The notes under the pieces: model-generated
The model's database searches: none
What the model was told of the DNA's origin: nothing
The model's input: only the letters and a program-made list of their open reading frames with translations
Shown: piece after piece, positions 7,108 through 15,125 of the stretch
Layout of the letters: each line of letters begins with the position of its first letter
How positions within the stretch are numbered: the stretch's first letter is position 1
DNA from: Vreelandella boliviensis LC1
Lineage (GTDB): Bacteria > Pseudomonadota > Gammaproteobacteria > Pseudomonadales > Halomonadaceae
Assembly: GCF_000236035.1 (NCBI RefSeq)
Contig: NZ_JH393258.1
Span: 758,757 to 822,756 of the forward strand
DNA length: 64,000 bases
Reading direction: 5' to 3'
Made by a program: the position numbers and the translations under genes

Positions 7108-8172
7108 CTATTTATAAGTTTTTAAGTTATCTAGTTTATTTACCAAATCCTCAGCCCGCAGATGCGTGTACCGCCTTAACATCTGCATCGATTTATGACC
7201 ACTTATCGCCGCAACCTCCTGATCGGATAGACCTGCCTCTACTAATCGGCTGACTGCCTCATGTCTTAAATCATGGAAGCGAAAATCATCGAGCTCTGCC
7301 TTCTTCTTGGCCTGATTCCAAATTTTCGTATAGACATAAGGGCCCCGCTTGCCTTCTTTGCCTGGCTCACCGAAAAACACCAGGTTGCAGTCAAGTGGGC
7401 ACACTGGGTTGTTCAGGGCCTGCTTGAACGTTTCTGTCGCGGCTTGAGTTAGCGGCACAAGGCGGGCTTCGTTGTTTTTGGTGTCTGTAAGGCGCACCAG
7501 TCGGCGTTTAACGTCTACCTGGCTGCGAGTGAGGGTTAGGATCTCCGACGAGCGCATACCCGTCTCTAGAGCGATTCTGGCGATCCATGCAAGCATAGGG
7601 TTACTGTGCTGGCGTAACACGGCGAACAGCCGCTTCTCTTCCTGGGAATCAAGACGTCTACTCCGGCCCTCACCTGGGCTAGGTTTGCGGATATTCTGAA
7701 CAGGGTTATACGTCAGGCCCAGCCCCCACTCTTGAATCGACACTGTAAACAGGTGGCCAAGCAGGGCAAGCTCTAGACGCACGGTATTGGGGCTGATTAG
7801 CTCACCTCGGCGTCCCAAACTGTTTAAGCGCTTATCACGGTAGTTGGCGACTAGTTCTGGCGTAAGGGCTGCTAGAGAGTATTTACCCAAATGTTCGATC
7901 AGCGTATTGGCCTTGAGGCGTTCGCTTTTCTGGCTGCTGGGTTTCTTGGTAGGGGTAATGTCGGCTAAGTAGCGCTTTAGCGCTGCTTCAAGCGTCATTC
8001 TTTCTGAGGCACTACGCTGGATATAAAGGCCGCGCACCATTTCATCTTCAGTGCGGCGTGCCCAATCTTGGGCGTCACGTTTGGTTCGGAAGGTCTTTGC
8101 GATGGTTGGCCAACCCGACTTGCGGATGACGGCTTTCCAGGTTGCAGAAGGGGTCTTGACGATGGTGGCCAC
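7108..8172 (-). CDS. Tyrosine-recombinase integrase of the island
   Basis: A 354-residue protein. The N-terminal arm-binding region (WKAVIRKSGWPTIAKTFRTK) is followed by a SAM-like core-binding domain (about 60-160) and a catalytic domain. The catalytic residues are visible: R in ETGMRSSEIL, H-x-x-R in FHDLRHEAV, H in ISGHKS and the nucleophile Y in MLRRYTHL near the C-terminus. It lies 97 bp from the 3' end of a tRNA-Ile2 gene on the same strand, the usual place for the integrase of a tRNA-targeting island. It should catalyse integration at, and excision from, the tRNA 3' end. It appears complete. Confidence 0.93.
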   Translation of the reverse strand: MATIVKTPSATWKAVIRKSGWPTIAKTFRTKRDAQDWARRTEDEMVRGLYIQRSASERMTLEAALKRYLADITPTKKPSSQKSERLKANTLIEHLGKYSLAALTPELVANYRDKRLNSLGRRGELISPNTVRLELALLGHLFTVSIQEWGLGLTYNPVQNIRKPSPGEGRSRRLDSQEEKRLFAVLRQHSNPMLAWIARIALETGMRSSEILTLTRSQVDVKRRLVRLTDTKNNEARLVPLTQAATETFKQALNNPVCPLDCNLVFFGEPGKEGKRGPYVYTKIWNQAKKKAELDDFRFHDLRHEAVSRLVEAGLSDQEVAAISGHKSMQMLRRYTHLRAEDLVNKLDNLKTYK

Positions 8173-8269
8173 AAAAAATCTCCAGGGTCTGAAAGATCGG
8201 CGCTGTACCGAAACTGTACCCTTGGACTAGGGGACTCACCAGAGACAATTGCTAAGTTACTGATTTTAA

Positions 8270-8346
<77 letters not shown>

Positions 8347-8473
8347 GAAAAGTGTGCATATCATAGCGAATGTGACCGAGTGAGGCTAGCCCCATTGCGC
8401 TATCTTGATGTCATTACGGCACTTTATGTGGATTGGGCAGTCTGGTGAGTAGTTCTTTATGCGGAGACGCGCT

Positions 8474-9049
8474 GTGAAAGCATTGATTGCTCTATTCCCC
8501 TTATTGTTGGCGATGCCCGTGCACGCTGACTGGCAACTTGATCCTGGCCAGTCGCGGGTGCAGGCGTCGATTACCCAGCTCAACGGCGAGGCGCCGCAAA
8601 CCCATCACCATCAGGTGCGCGATCTGCAGGGCGATATCTCCAGCGATGGCACTCTTCGCTTGCCGTTAAAGCTCAGCCAAACGGATGTACTTGAACGCTT
8701 TGGCGAGCTGCCGCCGTGGATAGGCTTGTTGGCGAACACCACCTTGGTGACGCTCGAGGCGCAAATGCCGCCAGAGAGATTGGATGGCTTGGATATTGGT
8801 GAGTCGTTAGTGGAGACGCTGACCTTTAGCGTTCAGTCAAACATGGTTAACCAACAGGAATCCGTACCACTGCGGTTTACCCGCGAAGGCTTGAATGAGA
8901 TACGCGTTACCCACGCCGAGCCTATGGCGATGGACGGCAGAGCGCTGATGGCAAACAGCACGGTGCGAACCGTGCTGTCCATGCTGGGCTATCAAGAGAT
9001 TGACGAGCATGTGCCCGTCACCCTCAATGCGCTGCTAGTTAACCGTTAA
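8474..9049 (+). CDS. YceI-family periplasmic lipid-binding-like protein
   Basis: A 191-residue protein from the GTG at 8474, with GGAG 7 nt upstream. This is preferred to the ATG at 8459, which lacks an SD. The signal peptide (MKALIALFPLLLAMPVHA) is followed by a YceI-type barrel opening DWQLDPGQSRVQASITQLNG and closing with EHVPVTLNALLVNR. YceI proteins are exported lipocalin-like barrels that bind isoprenoid-type lipids; their cellular job is poorly known. The gene stands alone between the tRNA and a convergent exporter gene, 3 bp from the latter's stop. Confidence 0.75.
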   Translation: MKALIALFPLLLAMPVHADWQLDPGQSRVQASITQLNGEAPQTHHHQVRDLQGDISSDGTLRLPLKLSQTDVLERFGELPPWIGLLANTTLVTLEAQMPPERLDGLDIGESLVETLTFSVQSNMVNQQESVPLRFTREGLNEIRVTHAEPMAMDGRALMANSTVRTVLSMLGYQEIDEHVPVTLNALLVNR

Positions 9050-9052
9050 AGG

Positions 9053-10861
9053 TTAGCTACTGAGTACTTCTACATCCCCCGCCTGGGCTTCGCCGGTTTG
9101 AACCCTCCACTGGGCGGCGTAGTGGCCATTAGCAGCTAACAGGCTTGAGTGGGAACCCCGCTCGGCCACTTGGCCTTTCTCAATCACCACGATTTCATCG
9201 GCGTGAACAATAGTGGAAAGGCGGTGGGCAATCATAATCACCGTGCGGCCATGGGCAATGTGCTTAAGCGAGCGCTGAATGGCCGCTTCGGTTTCGTTAT
9301 CCACTGCGCTGGTGGCCTCATCCAGCACAAGAATCGGAGGGTCTTTAAGTAGCGCCCTGGCTAATGAAAGCCGCTGGCGCTGGCCGCCGGAAAGCCGCAC
9401 GCCCCGCTCCCCTACCGGCGTATCCAACCCTTGGGGCAGCGTTTCGATAAAGCTCCACGCCTCGGCTGTTTTTGCTGCGTCTGTAATCGCGGCTTCATCG
9501 GCGTCGGGTTTGCCGTAGGCAATATTGTCGCGAATGCTGCCTTCAAACAGGTAAACATCCTGGCTGACCAAGCCAATTGACTGGCGTAGCGAGTTCATGC
9601 TGACGTCGGTAATCGGCTGGTCGTCAATTAGAATGCGTCCGTTTTCAGGGTCGTAAAAGCGCAGCAGCAGTTTGATCAGGGTTGATTTACCCGACCCAGT
9701 CGCCCCGACCAGCGCCAGGGTGCTGCCTGCGGGCGCGTTTAGCTGAATGCCTTCCACACCAACGCCGCTGGTAGCGTAGTGAAAGCTCACATTGTCGATG
9801 GTCACTTCGCCACGCACCGGCTGAGCGAGCGGTGTGGTGCTGTCGTCTTTGACGGTAATCGGCACTTCCAGTAGATCGAGAATGCGCCGCGTGCTGGCCA
9901 TGGCACGCTCAAACAGGTCGATCACCTGAGCCAAGCCAGTGAGCGGCCAGAGAAGCCGCTGAGTCAGGAATACCAGCACGCCGTAAGCGCCCACATTTAG
10001 CGAGCCATTGAGCGCCATCATGCCGCCGACGGTAAAGGTGGCAAGAAAGCCTGCCAAAATCGCCATGCGGATCACCGGAATAAACGCAGAGCTGACCTTG
10101 ATCGCCTTTCTGTTGGCTTCTACGTAGGCTTCGCTGGCATCGCGCAGGCGTTCGGCTTCGCGCTCTTCACTGGTAAAGCTTTTAATCGTCGCAATACCGC
10201 TGAGGTTGTTGGATAACCGGCTGGCCAAATCACCGACTTTTTCACGCACATCGCTATACAGCGGCCCGGCTTTACGCTGGAAGAAGAACGCGCCCCAAAT
10301 GATCAGCGGGATAGGCGTAAACGCCAGCAAAGCAATTAGCGGCGAAAGCACAAAGAACACCGCGCCAACCGCCACCACGGTGACGACCACCTGAATAATC
10401 GAATTAGCCCCGCCGTCTAGAAAGCGCTCGAGCTGATTGACGTCGTCGTTCATGGTGGCCACAAGCTGGCCGGAGCTTTTCGATTCAAAGAACGCCATAT
10501 CCAGCCGCTGGGCGTGCTCATAGGTATCCTGGCGCATATCCGCTTGTAAACGTTGAGCTAAATTACGCCAAAGAATTTGAAACAGGTACTCAAACAGCGA
10601 CTCCCCCGCCCAGATAAAGAACGTCAGCACCGCCAGCATGGTGATCTGCTGTTGAGGCGTCTCAAACCCCAGGCTGGCCACAAAGCTCTGCTCTTGGTTG
10701 ACCACCACATCGATGGCGACACCAATCAAAATCTCTGGAGCAATATCAAACAGCTTGTTGATAATCGAGCAGGCGGTGGCGGCAATGATGCGCCGCCGGT
10801 AGCCTTTGGCGTAGCGCAGTAGCCGCACCAGAGCTTGAAAACTGTGTGCAGGAGAGGACAC
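9053..10861 (-). CDS. ABC exporter, fused permease-ATPase (MsbA/IrtA-like)
   Basis: A 602-residue half-transporter from the GTG at 10861, chosen because AAGGA is 6 nt before it; the ATG at 10867 abuts the SD. Residues 1 to about 320 form a six-helix exporter domain. The NBD carries Walker A GATGSGKSTL, the signature LSGGQRQRLSLARAL, Walker B ILVLDEATSAVD and the switch H in IAHRLST. It probably acts as a homodimer. It follows the siderophore importer operon by 33 bp, so the likely cargo is a siderophore or a process linked to siderophore-iron; a general drug or lipid exporter cannot be excluded. Confidence 0.8.
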   Translation of the reverse strand: MSSPAHSFQALVRLLRYAKGYRRRIIAATACSIINKLFDIAPEILIGVAIDVVVNQEQSFVASLGFETPQQQITMLAVLTFFIWAGESLFEYLFQILWRNLAQRLQADMRQDTYEHAQRLDMAFFESKSSGQLVATMNDDVNQLERFLDGGANSIIQVVVTVVAVGAVFFVLSPLIALLAFTPIPLIIWGAFFFQRKAGPLYSDVREKVGDLASRLSNNLSGIATIKSFTSEEREAERLRDASEAYVEANRKAIKVSSAFIPVIRMAILAGFLATFTVGGMMALNGSLNVGAYGVLVFLTQRLLWPLTGLAQVIDLFERAMASTRRILDLLEVPITVKDDSTTPLAQPVRGEVTIDNVSFHYATSGVGVEGIQLNAPAGSTLALVGATGSGKSTLIKLLLRFYDPENGRILIDDQPITDVSMNSLRQSIGLVSQDVYLFEGSIRDNIAYGKPDADEAAITDAAKTAEAWSFIETLPQGLDTPVGERGVRLSGGQRQRLSLARALLKDPPILVLDEATSAVDNETEAAIQRSLKHIAHGRTVIMIAHRLSTIVHADEIVVIEKGQVAERGSHSSLLAANGHYAAQWRVQTGEAQAGDVEVLSS

Positions 10862-10894
10862 AAGCATTCCTTACTGAAATTTTTTGTGGATTGA

Positions 10895-11710
10895 CTAGTT
10901 GCTCGCTTGGATGCGCCGCACATTGGTCAGTAACGGGCAGCCGGTAGCGGGGTCGGTTAATAATGAGCATTCTACCTGATAAAGCATTCGCACCAAGTCT
11001 GGGGTGACCACCTTGGCAGGCTGCCCTTCTGCGATAATCTGACCTTCGCGCATGGCGATTAGATGGTCAGCGTAGCGGCAGGCGCTGGCGAGATCGTGCA
11101 GCACCATCACCACCGTACGGCCGTGGTGGGCAAGGTGCTTCACCAGCTCGAACACTTCAATCTGGTGGCCCAGATCCAGTGCTGAAGTGGGTTCATCCAG
11201 CAACAGCAGCGGAGTTTGTTGGGCGATGGTCATGGCGATCCAGGCGCGTTGGCGCTGACCGCCGGAAAGCGCATCAATTGGCCGATCAGCGAGCTGTTCA
11301 AGCCCTGCCGCCGCTAGCGCGTGCTGCACCACGCGCTGGTCTTCTGCTGACCACTGGCGCAGCCAGCCCTGGTGGGGCTGACGACCAAAGCGGATTAGCT
11401 CGGTCACGGTGAGCCCCTCCGGCGCGACGGCTTCCTGAGGCAGTAGCGCCAGTTGAGTGGCCAGTTGACGGGTGGGCAAGCGCTGAATATCGGCGCCATC
11501 GAGCAATACGGCACCGCTATCGGGTTTGTGTAAACGAGCAAGCCCGGCCAACAACGTCGATTTTCCGCAGCCGTTGGGGCCCACAATGGCGGTGACTTGG
11601 CCGCTGGGCAGGGTGATATCCAAGCTATCAATCACCTGCCGGGAGCCATAACTCATGCCGAGCGACTGCGTGGCAAGAGAAGGCATGGTGGGTGTTGGAG
11701 ATTGGCTCAT
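10895..11710 (-). CDS. Iron-siderophore ABC importer ATPase (FecE/FepC-like)
   Basis: A 271-residue ATPase. The ATG at 11710 is chosen because GGAG lies 7 nt upstream and it overlaps the permease stop as ATGA; the start at 11743 lacks this context. Motifs: Walker A GPNGCGKSTL, signature LSGGQRQRAWIAM, Walker B LLLLDEPTSALD and the H-loop in VMVLHDL. Family identity is FecE/FepC, which energise uptake of ferric siderophore from the periplasm. It is the last gene of a four-gene overlapping operon (binding protein, two permeases, ATPase). Confidence 0.9.
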   Translation of the reverse strand: MSQSPTPTMPSLATQSLGMSYGSRQVIDSLDITLPSGQVTAIVGPNGCGKSTLLAGLARLHKPDSGAVLLDGADIQRLPTRQLATQLALLPQEAVAPEGLTVTELIRFGRQPHQGWLRQWSAEDQRVVQHALAAAGLEQLADRPIDALSGGQRQRAWIAMTIAQQTPLLLLDEPTSALDLGHQIEVFELVKHLAHHGRTVVMVLHDLASACRYADHLIAMREGQIIAEGQPAKVVTPDLVRMLYQVECSLLTDPATGCPLLTNVRRIQASN

Positions 11711-12891
11711 GTAAAACTCCGTTGGGGACGCATTAATATCCAAAGTAACCAGGGCCCGCCGACCACGGCGGTAACGATACCCACCGGAATCTCGATAGGC
11801 GCCAGCAGCGTACGCCCGGCCAAGTCGGCGAGCACCATGACCAGCGCCCCCGCCAGCGTTGCCGCCAAAACCGGCACGCTACGGGAGCTCGACAGCGAGC
11901 GAGCTATCTCCGGGCCAATCAGCCCCACCATGCCCACCGGCCCGGCAACAGCGACCGCCAAACCCGTCAACGCGACAGACAGCAGCAGCACTTCCAACCG
12001 GCGTCGCCTCACGTTTACGCCTAACCCGCTGGCGGTGGCATCCTTGAAACGCAGTAGCGTTAGCGAGCGGGCTAACGCCATTGCAGTGGCCAGCCCTAAC
12101 GCCAAGCCGAACATCAGTAATTGAAGCGCGCCGCTGGGGCGGGCATTGAGCGAACCTACCGTCCATGGGTAGGCGGCATTGGCGGTGTCAATGGCGACTC
12201 GCGCCAGCATCAGTTGCGTCACCGCGCCAAACACCGCGCCCACGCCAATCCCCGCCACGATAAAGCGATAGCCCTGGGTGCCGCTGCCCGCGGCGAGCCC
12301 GAAAGTGAGTACCGCAGCGGTGGTCGCCCCGGCTAACGCCATGGCTGGCGGCGCGATGGAAAAGCCGACACCCACTATGGAGGCCACTGCAAACGCTGTC
12401 GCGCCATTATCAATGCCGATAATACCAGGTGTCGCCAAGCGATTACGGGCCAGGGTTTGCATCAGTATGCCCGCTAATGCGAAGGCCGCCCCGGTACTTA
12501 CGGCGGCGGCCAAACGCGGCAAGCGTAGCTCTTGCACCACAAAACTCGCCATCATATCGGCGTTGCCAAACAGCGCCTGCAGCACTGCCATTGGGGCAAC
12601 CTTAACGCTGCCCAGGCTTAGGTAAATAACACTGGCAAGCAGTAGCGCGCCAAATAGGCCCAGGTTGACCACCACCGCACGCTGTTCAAACATCAGGCTG
12701 TTCGCACCGTGGCGACCTTGCCAGGCGAAACGCCAGTAACCTTGCAGTGGCGGTACGCTGTCATTTTCGCCCCCACCCGACAGGATGCCATAAAAAGCAG
12801 GCATATCAGCTGGCCTGCCAGATGAGGCATTGCCAGATGAGGCATTGCTAGATGAAGAACGAATAGATGTGGTTTTCATAAACCCACTCAT
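11707..12891 (-). CDS. Iron-siderophore ABC permease (FecD/FepG-like)
   Basis: A 394-residue multi-spanning FecCD-family permease. The ATG at 12891 overlaps the stop of the preceding permease as ATGA, so it is chosen over the longer frame to 13050. About 60 residues of Ser/Asn/Gly-rich leader precede the first helix (VVNLGLFGALLLASVIYL). This leader includes a doubled 15-bp DNA repeat (12816-12845) coding for NASSG units. FecCD hallmarks are visible: ELRLPRLAAAVSTGAAFALA, GIIGIDNGA and VGMVGLIGPEIARS. It pairs with the next-upstream permease as the membrane channel of the importer. Confidence 0.88.
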   Translation of the reverse strand: MSGFMKTTSIRSSSSNASSGNASSGRPADMPAFYGILSGGGENDSVPPLQGYWRFAWQGRHGANSLMFEQRAVVVNLGLFGALLLASVIYLSLGSVKVAPMAVLQALFGNADMMASFVVQELRLPRLAAAVSTGAAFALAGILMQTLARNRLATPGIIGIDNGATAFAVASIVGVGFSIAPPAMALAGATTAAVLTFGLAAGSGTQGYRFIVAGIGVGAVFGAVTQLMLARVAIDTANAAYPWTVGSLNARPSGALQLLMFGLALGLATAMALARSLTLLRFKDATASGLGVNVRRRRLEVLLLSVALTGLAVAVAGPVGMVGLIGPEIARSLSSSRSVPVLAATLAGALVMVLADLAGRTLLAPIEIPVGIVTAVVGGPWLLWILMRPQRSFT

Positions 12892-13913
12892 AACATCGGT
12901 AGGCGGCGCGCACGCACGACCGCTATTAGTACGGGTGCGCCGCACAGAGCAGTGAGTACGCCCAACGGTAATTCTGAAGGGGCAACCACCACGCGCGAGA
13001 TGATATCCGCCGCGAGCACCATCAGCGGCCCGATGGGCAGACAAAACCATAGCGTGCGACGAATATCAGGCCCGGCAAAGGCCCGCGCGACAAACGGCAC
13101 CACCAACCCTACAAAGGCAATTGGCCCTGCGATGGCAGTGGCAGCCCCGACCAGTAGCGCCACGCAGGCGACGACCAACCATCGAATAAGCTTGGGGTGA
13201 TGGCCCAACCCCGAGGCCACTCTTTCGCCTAGCGCCAGGGCAGCTAACGGCCGAGCAATCAGCGCAACCACCACTGACGCGATCAGCATACTGGGTAGCA
13301 CGGCGAACAGGTCGTCCAAGCGGCGGCCGGCCAAGCTGCCAATCACCCAGAAACGAATTTCATCAGCGGCACGCTGGTCGTAAAGCAGTATCAACGAGGT
13401 TAATGAAGCGAGCAGACCAGAAAAAGCAGCCCCGGCAAGCACGAGCCGGATAGGGTCGTTACCCACACCGCGAAAGCGCGCCACGCTCAATACACACACG
13501 CAGCCCACCAGCGCACCTAACTGCGCGACCGGAATACGTAAGGTGGCGGCGCTGGCACCCAGCACTAAGGCCAACGCCACAGCAAACGCCGCCCCCGCGC
13601 TAACCCCTAGCAGACCCGGCTCGGCCAGCGGATTGCGGGCCACCGCTTGTAATAAGGCCCCCGCCACACCCAACGCCATGCCCACCGCAATGCCTATCAA
13701 GGTGCGCGGTGCGCGCAGCTCCCAGACGATGAAGCGCGCCTCACTGTCCTGAGCACCGCTAAGTAGCGCCAGGGCTCTGCCGGGGCCAACGCTACCCGCG
13801 CCGATTAATAGACTAACGAGACTCACCGCCATAAGGGCGGTGAGTAGTAGTATCATTAGCGTGCGGGGAGTAGCACGCCTAACGCTAGTCGTTGCAAAAC
13901 GTGGAACCGTCAC
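12888..13913 (-). CDS. Iron-siderophore ABC permease (FecC/FepD-like)
   Basis: A 341-residue FecCD-family permease. The family segments WELRAPRTLIGIAVGMALGV, NPLAEPGLLGVSAGAAFAV and IAFVGLVVPFVARAF are visible. About nine transmembrane helices are expected. It overlaps both neighbours by 4 bp (ATGA), which indicates strict translational coupling with the binding protein before it and the second permease after it. Confidence 0.9.
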   Translation of the reverse strand: MTVPRFATTSVRRATPRTLMILLLTALMAVSLVSLLIGAGSVGPGRALALLSGAQDSEARFIVWELRAPRTLIGIAVGMALGVAGALLQAVARNPLAEPGLLGVSAGAAFAVALALVLGASAATLRIPVAQLGALVGCVCVLSVARFRGVGNDPIRLVLAGAAFSGLLASLTSLILLYDQRAADEIRFWVIGSLAGRRLDDLFAVLPSMLIASVVVALIARPLAALALGERVASGLGHHPKLIRWLVVACVALLVGAATAIAGPIAFVGLVVPFVARAFAGPDIRRTLWFCLPIGPLMVLAADIISRVVVAPSELPLGVLTALCGAPVLIAVVRARRLPML

Positions 13914-14881
13914 GGCAACAGCGCTGCCTCTATATCGTCAAGAATCGCCTGGGCGGCCAGCGGGCCATTGGCGCTTGTCCATAACTGGCCATCCACCGGC
14001 ACTACGTGGTCTTGCTGTACCACGTTTAGGCGCGTAAAGGCACTGCTCTGCTTGGCCGCGTCCACCGCCGCTTGGCCATCTTCGTTGAGCGTTGCCAGGA
14101 ACAGCCAGTCGCCGTCCACTTGGGAAAGGTTTTCCAGGCTGAGCACATCGCTATGCACACCGCGCTCGCCAATTAGGCCTCCGTCCTGAACATCCAACCC
14201 CACTTGGGCTAACAAGCCTGCAGCGAAAAGGTTTTCCGACATCACCATGGGTCCACCGGGCATCCAGCGCACTAAGAAGGTGCTACCACCCACATCGGCC
14301 TTTTCTAATGCCTCAGCGACCTCGGCGGCGCGATCCTCCACGGCCTCAATCGCTTCTGCAATGGCGGCTTGGCGATTGAGCGCTTCGCCGTAAAGACGGG
14401 CTTCGTCTTTCCAGTTATCCGAAGCAAGTGGCTGGGTCAGTGGCACCACCGTGGGCGCAATACGTGACAGCAGTTGATACTGCTCATCCGAAAGCTGGGC
14501 GGGCGCCAAAATTAGATCCGGCTGCTGCGCCAGCACGGCTTCGATATTGATCTCGCGTACCACGCCCATAATGGCGAGCAGGTTTTCGCCAAGATGCGCT
14601 TCAATATAGCCTGCCACGTTGTCGCCACCCCGTGTGGTGACGGCACCTAGCGGGGTTACGCCTGCCGCTACGGCGGCGTCCAGGGCGCCTTCGTAGAGTG
14701 TTACAACGCGCTCTGGGGTTCCCTCAATATCTACGTCGCCAAAGGCGGTTTCCAGCGTGCGAGCTTGCGCAGTGCCTGCCACTAAGGCACTTAGCAACAT
14801 GCAAAGCATGCCTAAGCACCCGCTTTTAATAAAAATTGCTGACATTGATCTCGTTTTAAACAGCGTCGTTTTAACCCGCAT
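13910..14881 (-). CDS. Iron-siderophore ABC periplasmic binding protein (FecB/FepB-like)
   Basis: A 323-residue protein with an N-terminal signal region (hydrophobic SGCLGMLCMLLSALVAG, ending TAQA-R). The mature part is a class III binding protein (peripla_BP_2): RVVTLYEGALDAAVAAGVTP, then QPDLILAPAQLSDEQYQLLS. GAGAGAAAC-like purine sequence before the ATG at 14881 (TGAGAGAAACTT) supports the start. It is the first gene of the importer operon, and its promoter region carries a long Fur-type palindrome. The predicted substrate is a ferric siderophore, probably a catecholate or hydroxamate; the sequence alone does not decide which. Confidence 0.88.
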   Translation of the reverse strand: MRVKTTLFKTRSMSAIFIKSGCLGMLCMLLSALVAGTAQARTLETAFGDVDIEGTPERVVTLYEGALDAAVAAGVTPLGAVTTRGGDNVAGYIEAHLGENLLAIMGVVREINIEAVLAQQPDLILAPAQLSDEQYQLLSRIAPTVVPLTQPLASDNWKDEARLYGEALNRQAAIAEAIEAVEDRAAEVAEALEKADVGGSTFLVRWMPGGPMVMSENLFAAGLLAQVGLDVQDGGLIGERGVHSDVLSLENLSQVDGDWLFLATLNEDGQAAVDAAKQSSAFTRLNVVQQDHVVPVDGQLWTSANGPLAAQAILDDIEAALLP

Positions 14882-14902
14882 AAGTTTCTCTCAATACGAT
14901 AC

Positions 14903-14936
14903 AGTGCTTTTGATAATAACGATTATCAAAAGCACT
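14903..14936. promoter_or_regulatory. Fur box inside a perfect 15-bp palindrome
   Basis: AGTGCTTTTGATAAT (14903-14917) is repeated inverted as ATTATCAAAAGCACT (14922-14936), separated by AACG. The central TGATAATAACGATTATCA is close to the Fur consensus GATAATGATAATCATTATC. It lies 22-55 bp upstream of the binding-protein gene, where Fe-Fur would block the promoter. The arms extend beyond a normal Fur site, so dimer-of-dimer binding or a second overlapping regulator is possible. Confidence 0.75.
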
Positions 14937-15074
14937 TGCACTACTATTCCGCTGAATAACGTGTTCCATTTTGCGCAACGCCTCTACCGCCTCCCTGTTT
15001 CAGTTTACGCAACGCAACGTTCCTCGATAACACCCTCGCGTTTGAGAACTTTTCTTCTTAGACTCCCCGGCTCA

Positions 15075-15094
15075 TTTGATAATTAATATCATTA
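15075..15094. promoter_or_regulatory. Fur-like box before the TonB-dependent receptor
   Basis: TTTGATAATTAATATCATTA contains the inverted pair TGATA/TATCA around ATTAA and matches most of the Fur 7-1-7 pattern. It is 31 bp before the receptor start, where it would overlap the promoter. Together with the box at 14903 it makes the divergent receptor/importer pair look like one iron regulon. Confidence 0.6.
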
Positions 15095-15125
15095 GCTAAC
15101 AATTATCGTAACCAAGGGGAATGAC

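Noticed and set aside
1..8269. A second copy of the tRNA-Ile2 3' end as the distal att site
   Set aside because: No matching direct repeat was found by eye in this interval.
10577..10822. Plus-strand frames antisense to the ABC exporter
   Set aside because: Shadow frames of a GC-rich gene with no recognisable domain.
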